Source of the DNA: CAWJTV01 sp963845695
GTDB lineage: Bacteria > Planctomycetota > Planctomycetia > Isosphaerales > Isosphaeraceae
DNA length: 64,000 nt
Reading direction: 5' to 3'
Assembly (NCBI GenBank): GCA_963845695.1
Contig: CAWJTQ010000020.1
Coordinates: 496,001-560,000, forward strand
The notes under the pieces: generated by a model
The model's input: only the letters and a program-made list of their open reading frames with translations
Database searches by the model: none
Told to the model about the DNA's origin: nothing
Shown: piece by piece, positions 27,856 to 36,530 of the stretch
Numbering within the stretch: position 1 is the stretch's first letter
Layout of the letters: each line of letters begins with the position of its first letter
Program-made: the position numbers and the translations under genes

Positions 27856-28005
27856 TCATCGACCAAACAGCCACTCCCGCTTCGACGAGAGTCCCAGCCG
27901 ATGCAGGTCCCATTCGGAGCGCGGCTCGAACGCCCGCGCCCGCCAGGACTCATTGTGGATGCGTTCGAGCTTCCAGGCGCCGGCCAGGATGCGGCTCTTG
28001 GAGAC
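27856..28005 (-). pseudogene. Relic containing the C-terminal (D7-region) piece of a second mfd
   Basis: On the minus strand the frame reads RILAGAWKLERIHNES, nearly identical to RILAGAWKLNRIHIES in the intact Mfd of this window (about residue 1031). A 28-base DNA block around 27966-27993 is identical to the intact mfd gene. Beyond that the frame continues with unrelated WDLHRLGLSSKREWLFGR and stops. It lies downstream, on the same strand, of a second mfd piece at 28513-28690, in the same order as in the gene. Confidence 0.7.
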
Positions 28006-28065
28006 AACAACAGGGGCAGTTGCTATGCTAGGAAGATCAACGGAAAACCATGAGGAGACGCTTCC

Positions 28066-28428
28066 ATGACGAAAGTCGCCTTGTTCCAGGAAGCCACCGG
28101 CCCGGGAGAATCGGCCTTCCGAGCGGTGACAGCCCGTAATCAGGCCATCGGCCGCACGGCTGGGGAAGCCTTGGATGCGTTGACCTCACAACTCCCCAGC
28201 GAGGACGGCGATACTCTGATCATCGTACGCAACCTGGGCCCCGATCGTTTTTTCCCCGCGGAGTAACGGCAACGGCTCGATCAGCTCATGGCCGGATGGC
28301 GCTCCGCTCGCGAGGCGGGAAGCTCCTTGATCCCGAATGAGCAGTCTGAGCTGGAGCGATTGATCGATGCCGAGCTTCGCGCGGCCACCGAGCGCGCCGC
28401 GATGCTGGGCCACGAGCTGACTCATTGA
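28066..28428 (+). pseudogene. Hypothetical protein interrupted by an in-frame ochre codon
   Basis: A GAGGAG ribosome-binding site precedes MTKVALFQEATGPGESAFRA. The frame stops at TAA (28264-28266) after RNLGPDRFFPAE, but resumes immediately in the same frame as RQRLDQLMAGWRSAREAGSS and ends ERAAMLGHELTH. The C-terminal part has the LxELMxxWRxARD plus Glu/Ala-rich helix pattern I associate with a small planctomycete protein encoded before HNH nucleases. A CAA to TAA change would explain the stop. It overlaps the HNH remnant by TTGA. Function unknown. Confidence 0.6.
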
Positions 28429-28505
28429 ATCCGCTCTATCCACTGGTCGCTCGGAGGGCCGGCTATCGTTGCGAGTATTGCCACGCGCCCGAGGTGATCT
28501 TCAAT
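28425..28505 (+). pseudogene. HNH endonuclease, N-terminal fragment only
   Basis: Starts at TTG overlapping the previous stop: MNPLYPLVARRAGYRCEYCH, then APEVIFN. The CEYC zinc pair at the expected place is typical of small HNH nucleases, which continue with FPFEVEHI and the HNH core. Here coding similarity ends at about 28505-28515, where a piece of mfd in the opposite orientation begins, so the catalytic half is missing. Confidence 0.75.
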
Positions 28506-28512
28506 TCCGCTT

Positions 28513-28690
28513 GCACTCGAGCAGCAAGTACGCATAAGCCCGGTGCTTGTAACGGCCGAGCCGGCCACGAAGCTGGTGCAATTCGGCCACGCCGTACTTG
28601 TCCGCCTCGTTGATGAAGTTCGCCGCTTCGATGGCGAAGGGGAACTCGGCCAGAATGGCGGTCGGAACCAGCGAGGTGACTCGGTGCAAG
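28513..28690 (-). pseudogene. Relic of a second mfd, motor-domain pieces joined by internal deletions
   Basis: The minus-strand frame reads VPTAILAEFPFAIEAANF, then INEADKYGVAELHQLRGRLG and RYKHRAYAYLLLE. These match three separated parts of the intact Mfd encoded at 50871-54143 (LVPTTILAE near residue 623, EFPFTLEAVNRF, and FINEADKYGLADLHQLRGR from about 850), fused by in-frame deletions. It abuts the end of the glycosyltransferase gene on one side and the truncated HNH gene on the other. No start or helicase motifs remain. Confidence 0.8.
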
Positions 28691-28692
28691 GT

Positions 28693-30762
28693 TTACCCCA
28701 GTCCGCTGCCGAACCCTTGATTCGGGTCGAGGAAATCCGCGAGATCATAGGGCAGGCCCCACTCCCGCGCCCGGTGGCAATAGTCCTCGGGTGTCGCCGA
28801 ATCGTGCCACAGGAACTGTGGGTACCGCTCGCAACGATCGGTCCCCATGAAATCCCAGGGCGCGTAGCCATTGCGATCGTCGGGCCGGGGTCCGCGTTGC
28901 TCATCCCAACGCAACGCTCGTTCGCAACGGAACTCCGCCAACCGCCGCGCCATGTTGTGCAGGACCGCTTCCACGAACGGGGACCCGGGAGCCAGTGCGA
29001 TCATGGCGAGTTGCTCGTGGGCTCGGTCGCCGATCCACTCGTTCACGGCCATGCCCACGCATTCGGAGCGGAACCCGAAGCCGTACGACTCGGTGGCGTT
29101 GGAATAGGTGGGGTATTGCGAGGCCAGCGCCAGCTCTTGCAATTCGGAGGTCCAGTCCCTCAGCGGCAAGAAACGTCGCGACATCTTCACGAGCAGGTCG
29201 AGGCGGATCCGCTGGGCCCAGAGCAGTCCGCCGAGCACGCACGAGACGTCCCCGATGAAGACGGCGCGGCGGCTGTCGTTGCTCTCGAACTCGCAGCCGT
29301 ATTCCGCGCAGAGCCGCCGCAGTTCGTCCCGTTTCGGGCTGGCGTCATCATGAACCAGCAGGGGGATATGGGGATAGAACCGGCGCCGCGCCTCCAGGTG
29401 GAGAGGGATGTACGGCACGGCGGCGAACGTGCCGACGACCAGGCCGATGGCCAGGGGCGGCGTGAAAATCGCCGCGGGTCGCCGGGGAATCCGAGAAACC
29501 CGAAGTTCCCCCCGCGCGGTGAGGATGCGAAAGTCCTTGCTCATGGAGTCCATGCACATCGGCGTTTCACCGGGATCGGTGGCCATCATGGCTCGTCCCG
29601 GTTGAGCCTTCCTCTCGAGGATCGTGAGCCCGTGATTATGGTGGTACCGTGCCACGAGCCGCCACTCCAGATGGACCGCGAGGAAGTCCCGGACAGCCGG
29701 CCAGAGCCCCCGGGAGCCCTCCCGTTCCCCGGATTCGCCGAAGGTCGTGGTGTCGTGCATCGCGATGAAACGGCGGACCCGACCGGCGTGGAGCTCCAGC
29801 TCCGCGCGCATGTGTTCGTAGACGTGGTACGTATCGATGAACAACAGGTCGGTAGGTTCGATCTCGATGTCGAGGGTATTGGCCTCATGGAACCGGAACT
29901 CCGTCCGGCCCGCGAGCCGGAACAGGTTGTCGAACTCGGGTCGTCGCCGCAGGTCGTAACAGACCAGCGTCCTCGGCTGCGCGCGGAGCAGGGCCGTGGT
30001 CGAAATCCCCGTCCGGCAGCCCATCTCGGTCGCATGATCGCATTGCACGGCCAGCAGGTAGAGAGTCGGGCAGTGTTCATTGATGTCGCTCGGGGTCTCG
30101 CACACCTGCTGATAAGACATCTCCAGCTCATCGTGAGCCACGCCGTTCCAGGGCCGGTCATAGCATTCACTCTCCGGTGGCCCGCCCCATTTACGGACAT
30201 AGCGCTGCTGGCTCCATCCCAACCCGTCGAAGGCCGCCCACCCGGCCGCGCCGCTCCCGTGATTGAGCCCGGCATGCTCCTCGACCACGGTCGGTCCAAG
30301 CCCGGCGAGTCGCATGCGCCGTTGATAGTCGAGATCCGCAAAGAACCCCGGCCAGAACCCGTCGTCATATTCTCCCACGGCGCTCCAAACCGGCTCTCTC
30401 TGGAGAAAGCACGACCACCGGAAGCGGCGATCGGTGACCGGCGATACGAAGGGGTCCGGGCATGCGACGAGGGCGCGGAGGACATCACGGCCGAGCTCGA
30501 TATCGTCGTGGCAATAGACGACATCGGCCGGGGCGTAGAGCTCATGGATGCGATTCCAGGACCCGGCGATCCCCAGGTTCCAGCCGGGCTTGATCAGCCG
30601 GACCGGACAGTCCGGGCGGTGAGGAATCGGCTCGAAGCCACCACCATTATCCACGATGCAGATCTCCCGGGGCTGGGTGTCGCCGAGGAAGATGCTCTGG
30701 AGGCAGAGGTTGAGCCGGTCGTAACGCGTCAGGGTCGGGATCGCGACGATAAGATCCGCCAT
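28693..30762 (-). CDS. Three-domain protein: GT2 glycosyltransferase, SAM/CmcI-like domain, second glycosyltransferase-like domain
   Basis: About 689 residues, intact. Domain 1 (1-215): GT2 start LIVAIPTLTRYDRLNLCLQS, CHDDIELGRDVLRA (DxD-like), GFFADLDYQRRMRLAG. Domain 2 (about 225-390): EMGCRTGISTTALLRAQP and DLLFIDTYHVYEHMRAELEL, HDTTTFGE, like cephalosporin hydroxylase/methyltransferase folds. Domain 3 (about 420-689): GLVVGTFAAVPYIPLHLEAR, HDDASPKRDELRRLC, a glycosyltransferase-like fold. An AGAGGA sequence precedes the ATG at 30762. Last gene of the minus-strand glycan cluster; likely builds or modifies a surface glycan. Confidence 0.8.
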   Translation of the reverse strand: MADLIVAIPTLTRYDRLNLCLQSIFLGDTQPREICIVDNGGGFEPIPHRPDCPVRLIKPGWNLGIAGSWNRIHELYAPADVVYCHDDIELGRDVLRALVACPDPFVSPVTDRRFRWSCFLQREPVWSAVGEYDDGFWPGFFADLDYQRRMRLAGLGPTVVEEHAGLNHGSGAAGWAAFDGLGWSQQRYVRKWGGPPESECYDRPWNGVAHDELEMSYQQVCETPSDINEHCPTLYLLAVQCDHATEMGCRTGISTTALLRAQPRTLVCYDLRRRPEFDNLFRLAGRTEFRFHEANTLDIEIEPTDLLFIDTYHVYEHMRAELELHAGRVRRFIAMHDTTTFGESGEREGSRGLWPAVRDFLAVHLEWRLVARYHHNHGLTILERKAQPGRAMMATDPGETPMCMDSMSKDFRILTARGELRVSRIPRRPAAIFTPPLAIGLVVGTFAAVPYIPLHLEARRRFYPHIPLLVHDDASPKRDELRRLCAEYGCEFESNDSRRAVFIGDVSCVLGGLLWAQRIRLDLLVKMSRRFLPLRDWTSELQELALASQYPTYSNATESYGFGFRSECVGMAVNEWIGDRAHEQLAMIALAPGSPFVEAVLHNMARRLAEFRCERALRWDEQRGPRPDDRNGYAPWDFMGTDRCERYPQFLWHDSATPEDYCHRAREWGLPYDLADFLDPNQGFGSGLG

Positions 30763-30834
30763 GAATCTCTTGTCCTCTCGCTCCGGGAACGCCACAGGTT
30801 CAATCTCCCCATCGGCCCGACACCGCCGCGGGTT

Positions 30835-31514
30835 TCACGGCTCAACCCGCTTCAACCATCCGTACTGGTGGAACGAGAAGAGCTGACGCCTCCACAGCTC
30901 GTCATCCCGGACGAACTCGCGATCTTCGTCCAGGAACCGGCTGACGGCCTCGAACGGGCCCCGGGCCGTATCCCTCGAAGACGGGGCGACCGTTGATGTT
31001 GGTATCCTCGGCGACCAGGTATTGCCCGGGAGCGACGAACTCGCGATAGATCCGTAGCTCCGCGAGGACGTGATCTTCGCGATGGTCCGAATCCAGGACG
31101 ACCATGCCCCTGGCCCGGGGGCAGGACGGCGCGCACGGCTTCGACGGTCCCCGGATCGATCGAATGGCCTTCGATGAGCCGGATGCGCGGATGCCGCAGG
31201 GTTTTCGCCATCTCGGTCAGCGCGATGTCGATGCCGACGACCACCGCGGACGAGTCCGCGCCGATCAGGTCGAGCAAGGACGCGAAGTACAAGACCGAGC
31301 CACCATGCAACACGCCCGTCTGAATGATGAAGGACGGCTGCTGCCGAGCCAGGACCTCCTGATAGAGATGGAGGTCAAGCGGACATTGGAGGATCGGATA
31401 GCCCAGGAACGAGTTCTTCGGCCAGGTGTCCGGGGAGTGGTAATAAAGGCAATGAAAAAGATCCACAATCGAGGGCTGCACGCGAGGTTGGCTCAGCCAT
31501 TCGGAGTCAGCCAC
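30835..31514 (-). CDS. Cephalosporin hydroxylase (CmcI)-family protein, two frame breaks
   Basis: Frame 1: DLFHCLYYHSPDTWPKNSFL, ILQCPLDLHLYQEVL, FIIQTGVLHGGSVLYFASLL (SAM-like motif), VVGIDIALTEMAKTL and RLIEGHSIDPGTVEAVRAVL. Frame 2: MVVLDSDHREDHVLAELRIY and YLVAEDTNINGRPVFEGYG. Frame 3: FEAVSRFLDEDREFVRDDEL and FSFHQYGWLKRVEP. Together a complete CmcI/rhamnosyl O-methyltransferase-like enzyme, which usually methylates sugars. A GTG at 31514 has GAGGAG nine bases upstream; the frame is open to 31586. Breaks near 31100 and 30965. Confidence 0.82.
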
Positions 31515-31635
31515 GGGTAAGATCTCCTCTTCGGGGACAGGACCGCCAGCCAATGACTGTGGAGGTCTTCTTGCCTCCTCAGGCACCAGCCGGGACCATG
31601 AGGCGAACCAGTGTGAGCACGGCGAACCGGGCCGA

Positions 31636-33506
31636 TCATGTTGCGTTTCTACTGGCCCTCGATGATCCGTCTCCGTGATTCATTCGATGCAATTCGTCCG
31701 ACGCCACGGGATGCCCGGGCATCAGGCGCAACACCTGTTCCCAAGCCTCCGCGGCCTCCGCGATCCGACCGCCCTGCTTCAGGGCGTAGCCCAGTTGGAG
31801 GTAGGTGGCAGGATGGTTTGGGCGATAACGCAACGATTGTCGGTAGGCTTGCTCTGCCTCCTCGACTCGCCGAGAACGCAACAGGAGCGTACCCAGATTG
31901 TGGTGGGCGGAAGCGTCCTCGGAGTCGCGGGCGATCAACTGCCGTCAGCGCATGCTCAGCCTCATCGGGAGCACCGTGCTCGAAGAGGAACTGGCAAAGG
32001 CTGCGAAGGGTTTCCAGGTCGTCCGGATGTTCCGAGGCAGCACGGTCGAGCTCGATCCCGGCCTCCTCCAGACGGCCTTGAGCCAGGGCCACGCGGTGCC
32101 TCAGGAGGGCCCCCTCGATGCGAAGTCATGTCGTCCTGGAACAGTCCCTCGGCGAGAGCACGGGCTTCGTCGAACCGGCCGAGGCGCATCAAGATTTCAC
32201 CCAGCCCTCGCCAGCCCGTCCGGTAGCGAGGTGCCTCCCGGACGACGGCCCGCCACTGCCGCTCGGCGTCGGCCAGGTCTCCAAGATCGGCGGCGACTAC
32301 CGCCAGGTTCTGGCGGGCCTTGAAGCCGGTCAGGGCGCGATCCACGCTGGTGAAGTGACGCTCCTCACGATTCTCCAGGACATCGCGATAGGCTCGCCTC
32401 GCCTCCTCCAGCCGGCCCAGGTCGTGGAGGAGGACGCCCTCGCGGAACCGCAGTTCGGCGTCCTGCGGGAACAACTCCCGCGCCCGACGGCAGGTCTCCC
32501 GGGCACGCTCGCGATCCTCGAGCCGCATCTCGGCATAGAGCAGCAGGGCGTACGCCTTGCGCAGGTGCGACTCCTCGGGGCCCGACCGTGCGATGCTGCG
32601 GCGGAGGTAGTCGGCCGCCTCCGCGAATCGCGCCCCGTCGACGAACGTCATCCCCAGATTGAACAGTGTGAATGGGTGCTCGGGACGCTCGGCTAGCTCG
32701 CGCTCGAGGATCCGCAGGTCTCGCTGTCGCTTCCGCTCCTGGGCCGCGGGGCTCGGGTCCGACCCCGAGTGGACCACATAGAGATCGGTCCAGGCGACGT
32801 CGCCACCGGCGCGGCGGATGGCCGGCAGGATCTGCTCGTGAATCCGGCCCTCGAACTTCAGGTCCGGCCGATTGCGGAAGAGCTTGACGTGATCGACGAC
32901 CGTCACGTCCGACTCGCGATCGCCGCCCTCGCCCGCACCCGGGCAATGGACCTGCATCACAAAGCCGAGCAGGGCCGGGTCCAGCTCGCCGTCGATCAAG
33001 GACCGGAGCTGCCGACCGCATTCGGTCGGGATCGTGTCGTCGGAGTCCATCCAGAACAACCACTGGCCGCGGGCATGTCGCAAGGATTCGTTGCGCGCCG
33101 CCGAGAAGTCGTCGCACCATGGGAAGTGGAATAACCGCCCGCCGAATGACTCGACGATTCGCGGCGTTTCATCGATCGACCCGGTGTCCACGATCACCAT
33201 CTCGTCAACCCAGGGGCGGATGCTCTCCAGGCAAGCCGGGAGGGTCTGCGACGAATCGCGGACGATCATGCAGAGCGAGAGGCGCACGCCACCGCGCCGC
33301 ACCAGCAATCCCTCATCCGGTGCGGCGATCAGCTCGAATGGGCCGAGATGCGGGCTTCCCGTATCCGCCCGATCTGGCGGGGGGGATGTCGATGTCCCGC
33401 CGTCGTCCCGCGACCATTTGGCGCGGAAACGCCGCTCGTTCTCGCGCATCAGCGCCCCGAAATCGACCCCGCTGCCGACGAACGTCCGCCCGCCGAAATG
33501 GTGCAC
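31636..33506 (-). CDS. GT2 glycosyltransferase plus TPR repeats: C-terminal third of a giant fusion, two frame breaks
   Basis: LSLCMIVRDSSQTLPACLES, IVDTGSIDETPRIVES and WLFWMDSDDTIPTECGRQL are the hallmark of a GT2 family that carries C-terminal TPRs (EHPFTLFNLGMTFVDGARFA, ELRFREGVLLHDLGRLEEAR and later repeats). Frame changes near 32115 and 31945 lead to LEEAGIELDRAASEHPDDLE and to ASAHHNLGTLLLRSRRVEEA, still TPR. The N-terminal FVHHFGGRTFVGSGVDFGAL is the end of the preceding GT2 domain, so this is one protein with the next two entries. Confidence 0.82.
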
Positions 33507-34358
33507 GAATGCGTCGTGTGGCGATCACGGCCCGATAGTCCGGCCTCGATCGCACGCAAGCAGTAATCATCGTCCTCGAAGCAGCCCAGGCCGAACTGCT
33601 CGTCGAGGACCCCGACCGCTTCGATGACGGACACGCCGGATCAAGAGGCAAAAGCCGACCAATCGGTCAACATCGACGAGCCGTCCGGCATTGGCCTTGC
33701 CCCAGTCCCAGGCGAATCCGTCCAGCTCCGCCAGGCTGTCGTAATGCGACTCGACTTGCTGAGGGCCGCTCACGAAATTGGAGCATGGGCCGGTCAATCC
33801 GATCTTCGGGTCGCCGGAGAGCGCACGGAGCAGCTTGCGGAGCCAGCCGGTCGTCACCACGACATCGTTATTGAGGAGGAGGATCTGTTCCCCTCGCGCG
33901 CACGGCGATCCCCTGGTTGACGGCCGCCGGGAACCCCCGATTCACTTCATTGGTGATCAGGCGAACGTCTCTCTGCGTTCGGAGATACTCCACCGTCCCG
34001 TCGCTGGACGCGTTGTCGATGACGATCAGTTCGTAAGGCTCGTCGGTCCGGGTCCGGATGCTGTCCAGGCAAAGCCGGGTGTAGTCGAGCTGGTTGTGGG
34101 TGATGATGAGGATCGAGGTCAGGCCGGGTTCATCGTTCCCGGCTGGTACGGCCCGGACCAGGTACCGGGCGGTGTAGAACTCTTCGGCTTCTTCTGGCAC
34201 AAGCAACTCGATCCGGAAACGACGGCACTGGACCTCTCCAGGTCGGCCCCGGTCCCGCCACTCCGCATAGCCCGGCCCCGGGATGGTCCGCAGTTCGACG
34301 AGGTTGAAACCGCTACGGTAGAGCAGCTTCTCGATCTCGCGGCGCGTGAAGGGCCGCG
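33507..34358 (-). CDS. GT2 glycosyltransferase domain: middle third of the giant fusion, several frame breaks
   Basis: Pieces in successive frames: REIEKLLYRSGFNLVEL (end of the methyltransferase domain), SILIITHNQLDYTRLCLDSI with LIVIDNASSDGTVEYL (GT2 nucleotide-binding start), LLLNNDVVVTTGWLRKLL (DxD region), GPCSNFVSGPQQVESHYDSL, AVGVLDEQFGLGCFEDDDYC and AGYRAVIATDAFVHHFGG. Each junction needs a one-base change (near 34358, 33893, 33633, 33522 and 33510). Residue quality stays high across the junctions, which argues for a single functional-type gene rather than separate ones. Confidence 0.75.
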
Positions 34359-35683
34359 CAGATCACGGGTCGCCGGCCCCATCAGCCCGGTCGGCCAGTG
34401 GCCGCCCATCAAGGCCGAAACCATGCTGTGGTGCCGGACGTTCGGCAGTCCGGCGATGAGATGCCCGTCGGGCTTGAGCCAGCCTCGGGCCTGGCGGAGC
34501 AGGCCGCGGGGGTCGTCGAGCAGTTCGAGGAAACCGTCGCAGACGATCGCGTCGAACGATGCCGGGGCGAATTCCGGGCACGGGCACGACCCGGCCTCCT
34601 CCGACCTCGGGACGGAGTGGCCTGTCCCAGCGAACGGTTGAAAGCCCTCGCCGATCACGACTCGGGCGCCCTGACGTGCTTCGAGGGCCTCCGCCAGATG
34701 TTCGACGTCCGGACCGAGAGCAAGGACGTCACCGACCGCCAGAGGAACCAGGTCAACGAGTCCGGATTCGCGGAACGTCTTCCCCGGATCCTGATCTTCG
34801 GGAGGCACCGTGGAGGCGGCTGATGGCGTGAGGAACATCTCGGTGGAGAGCCGCACGGCCACGGATTCCAGGATCCACTGCATGCGGTGCCGGTAGGTGT
34901 GCCGCGACAGGGCCTCGCTCCGGCCGGCGGCCGCCAGCCGTTCTCGCAGGTCTTCGCGACGGAGGTAGAAGTGGATCTTGTCCAGCAGCTCATCCCCATC
35001 CCGGTATGTGGCCAGGTGGACCCCATCCTGGAACAGCTCGTCCTGGCCGTTGTCCGCCAGGTCGTTCGTCATCAACAGCGAGCCGCACGCCAGCGCCTCG
35101 AAGACCCGCATGTTGACGTCATTCCGGATGCTGCGATTGAACACTAGCCGGGACGCGGAGTAGGTCCGCGCCATCTCGTCGAAGAACTGCTGGCCGATGA
35201 ACGTATTGCGAAAGTGGGCCGGATCAGCTCCACAAGGTCGGCCCGGGGGCCTGGGAACAGGTGGCCCACGAAGGCGATGTCGTACTGCTTCGGTCCGTCG
35301 TACTTGCGATGGAATTCGGGATCGCATGCCAGGGGCAGCCAGGTCGCCGTCGCGTGGCCTCCCCGGCGTAAGAGCTCCGCCCCGTCGCGCTGGGCGGTGA
35401 AGACGAAGTCGAAACTTCCGGCCCGAGCTTGACACCAATCGAGGTTGAGGTGCGTGTCGATCGCCCACCAGGCGGATGGGTGCAGGTCGGATCGTAACGC
35501 GTAATCGAGGCCGTCGTCGATGAACAGATAGAGGTCGAACTCCTCGCGCGGGACGCGCGCGAGCTCGGCCGGGAGGAAGTGCTCGACCTCGACCAGTTGG
35601 CCCAGGGCGCGACGGCAGTAGACACCCGTCGTATCGGGACGCACCTGGTCATCGAAGATGACGGCAACACGGCGGATGGACAT
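34359..35683 (-). CDS. Glycosyltransferase (CgeB/GT4-like) plus SAM methyltransferase domain: N-terminal third of the giant fusion
   Basis: Start MSIRRVAVIFDDQVRPDTTG. Residues 1-155: FDLYLFIDDGLDYAL and QYDIAFVGHLFPGPRADLVE, a CgeB-like glycosyltransferase; after a frame change near 35222 it continues FIGQQFFDEMARTYSASRLV, NMRVFEALACGSLLMTNDLA and ELFQDGVHLATYRDGDELLD (the sugar-nucleotide site). Then a class I methyltransferase: VLALGPDVEHLAEALEA, FDAIVCDGFLELLDDPRGLL and PDGHLIAGLPNVRHHSMVS. The whole fusion 31636-35683 would be about 1,350 residues. Confidence 0.78.
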
Positions 35684-35775
35684 GGCTGGTATTCCCCTCG
35701 GGGCGAGGACCGGGTGGGATCGATTAGCCCGCTTGCCGGGCCGTTGTTCGGAGGTCCTAAAACCACGGGATGTCC

Positions 35776-35836
35776 GGGAGGGCGAGGCTCCGTCCGAGCC
35801 CCGTGATATCCGGCTCGGACAGAGCCTCGCCCTCCC
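35776..35836. repeat. Intergenic palindrome, REP-like
   Basis: Arms at 35776-35800 and 35812-35836 (GGGAGGGCGAGGCTC... and its near-perfect complement) around an 11-base loop. It lies between two minus-strand glycan genes and has no T-run, so it is more like a dispersed palindrome than a terminator. The chance translation EGEAPSEP is recurrent in planctomycete intergenic palindromes. Confidence 0.8.
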
Positions 35837-35863
35837 CGATCCCTTTCAAAACTGAGGCGCTCT

Positions 35864-36530
35864 TCACGAATCCCTCGATAGCCAATGGAACAGCCCCTGC
35901 CGGTCGCGGGCGGGGTCGGGATACACGTATCCGAGACCGCGGACCTCGGCGCGCCGGGCAACACCTCCGGCGCAGAGCCGCTCATAGCGGGCGTTGAAGT
36001 CGATGTCGTCGCCGCCGTAGCGCCCGCAGAACCGCTCGTCGTAGCCTCCCAGGCGGTTGAACAACGCGCCGGATCAGGAAGGAGTTGCCGTGCACGCTCG
36101 GACGGTCATCGGTCAGCCCGTAATCGACCAGGATCTCTCGCGCGGTGACGACGTGACCGTCCCGATCCAGGATTCCCGGACGACGGACCCAGTGGAGCTT
36201 GTCGCCTCGATAATGACGGCATTCCTCCAGGACGCTTTCGGTGAGGATATGATCGATGTCGAAGAAGACGAGCGTATCGAACCGGGCCAGCGCTGCCCCG
36301 ATGTTCCGGGCCCTGGGCTGGGTCCAGGGGCGGCGATCGTCCGTGCGATGGAGGGTGAAATCGAAGGGCTTATCCACGGCGTCGCAGATCTCCTGCAAGG
36401 GAGGTACGCTCCCGTCATCGACCAGGATCAGCTCGCAATCGCGTGGGAGGATGCGGTCCAGGTGGAGGAGCTGCCGCCGGACGACTTCGTAAGATTCCAG
36501 GACGCTGACGATCAGGCTCAGCCGGTTCAT
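35864..36530 (-). CDS. GT2 glycosyltransferase, frame broken near 36064
   Basis: MNRLSLIVSVLESYEVVRRQ, DCELILVDDGSVPPLQEICD (nucleotide-binding Asp), RARNIGAALARFDTLVFFDI with FDIDHILTE (DxD metal site) and GNSFLIRR. The rest is one frame away: FNRLGGYDERFCGRYGGDDI, the ED/DD acceptor loop, and a YPDPARDRQGLFHWLSRDS tail. Length 222 codons plus one base. Its start overlaps the stop of the upstream fusion gene (ATGA), so it belongs to the same operon. Confidence 0.82.

Noticed and set aside
28543..30996. 817-codon plus-strand open frame
   Set aside because: Antisense to the intact GT-SAM-GT gene; rich in Arg/Pro/Gly/His with no recognisable domain. High GC keeps antisense frames open.
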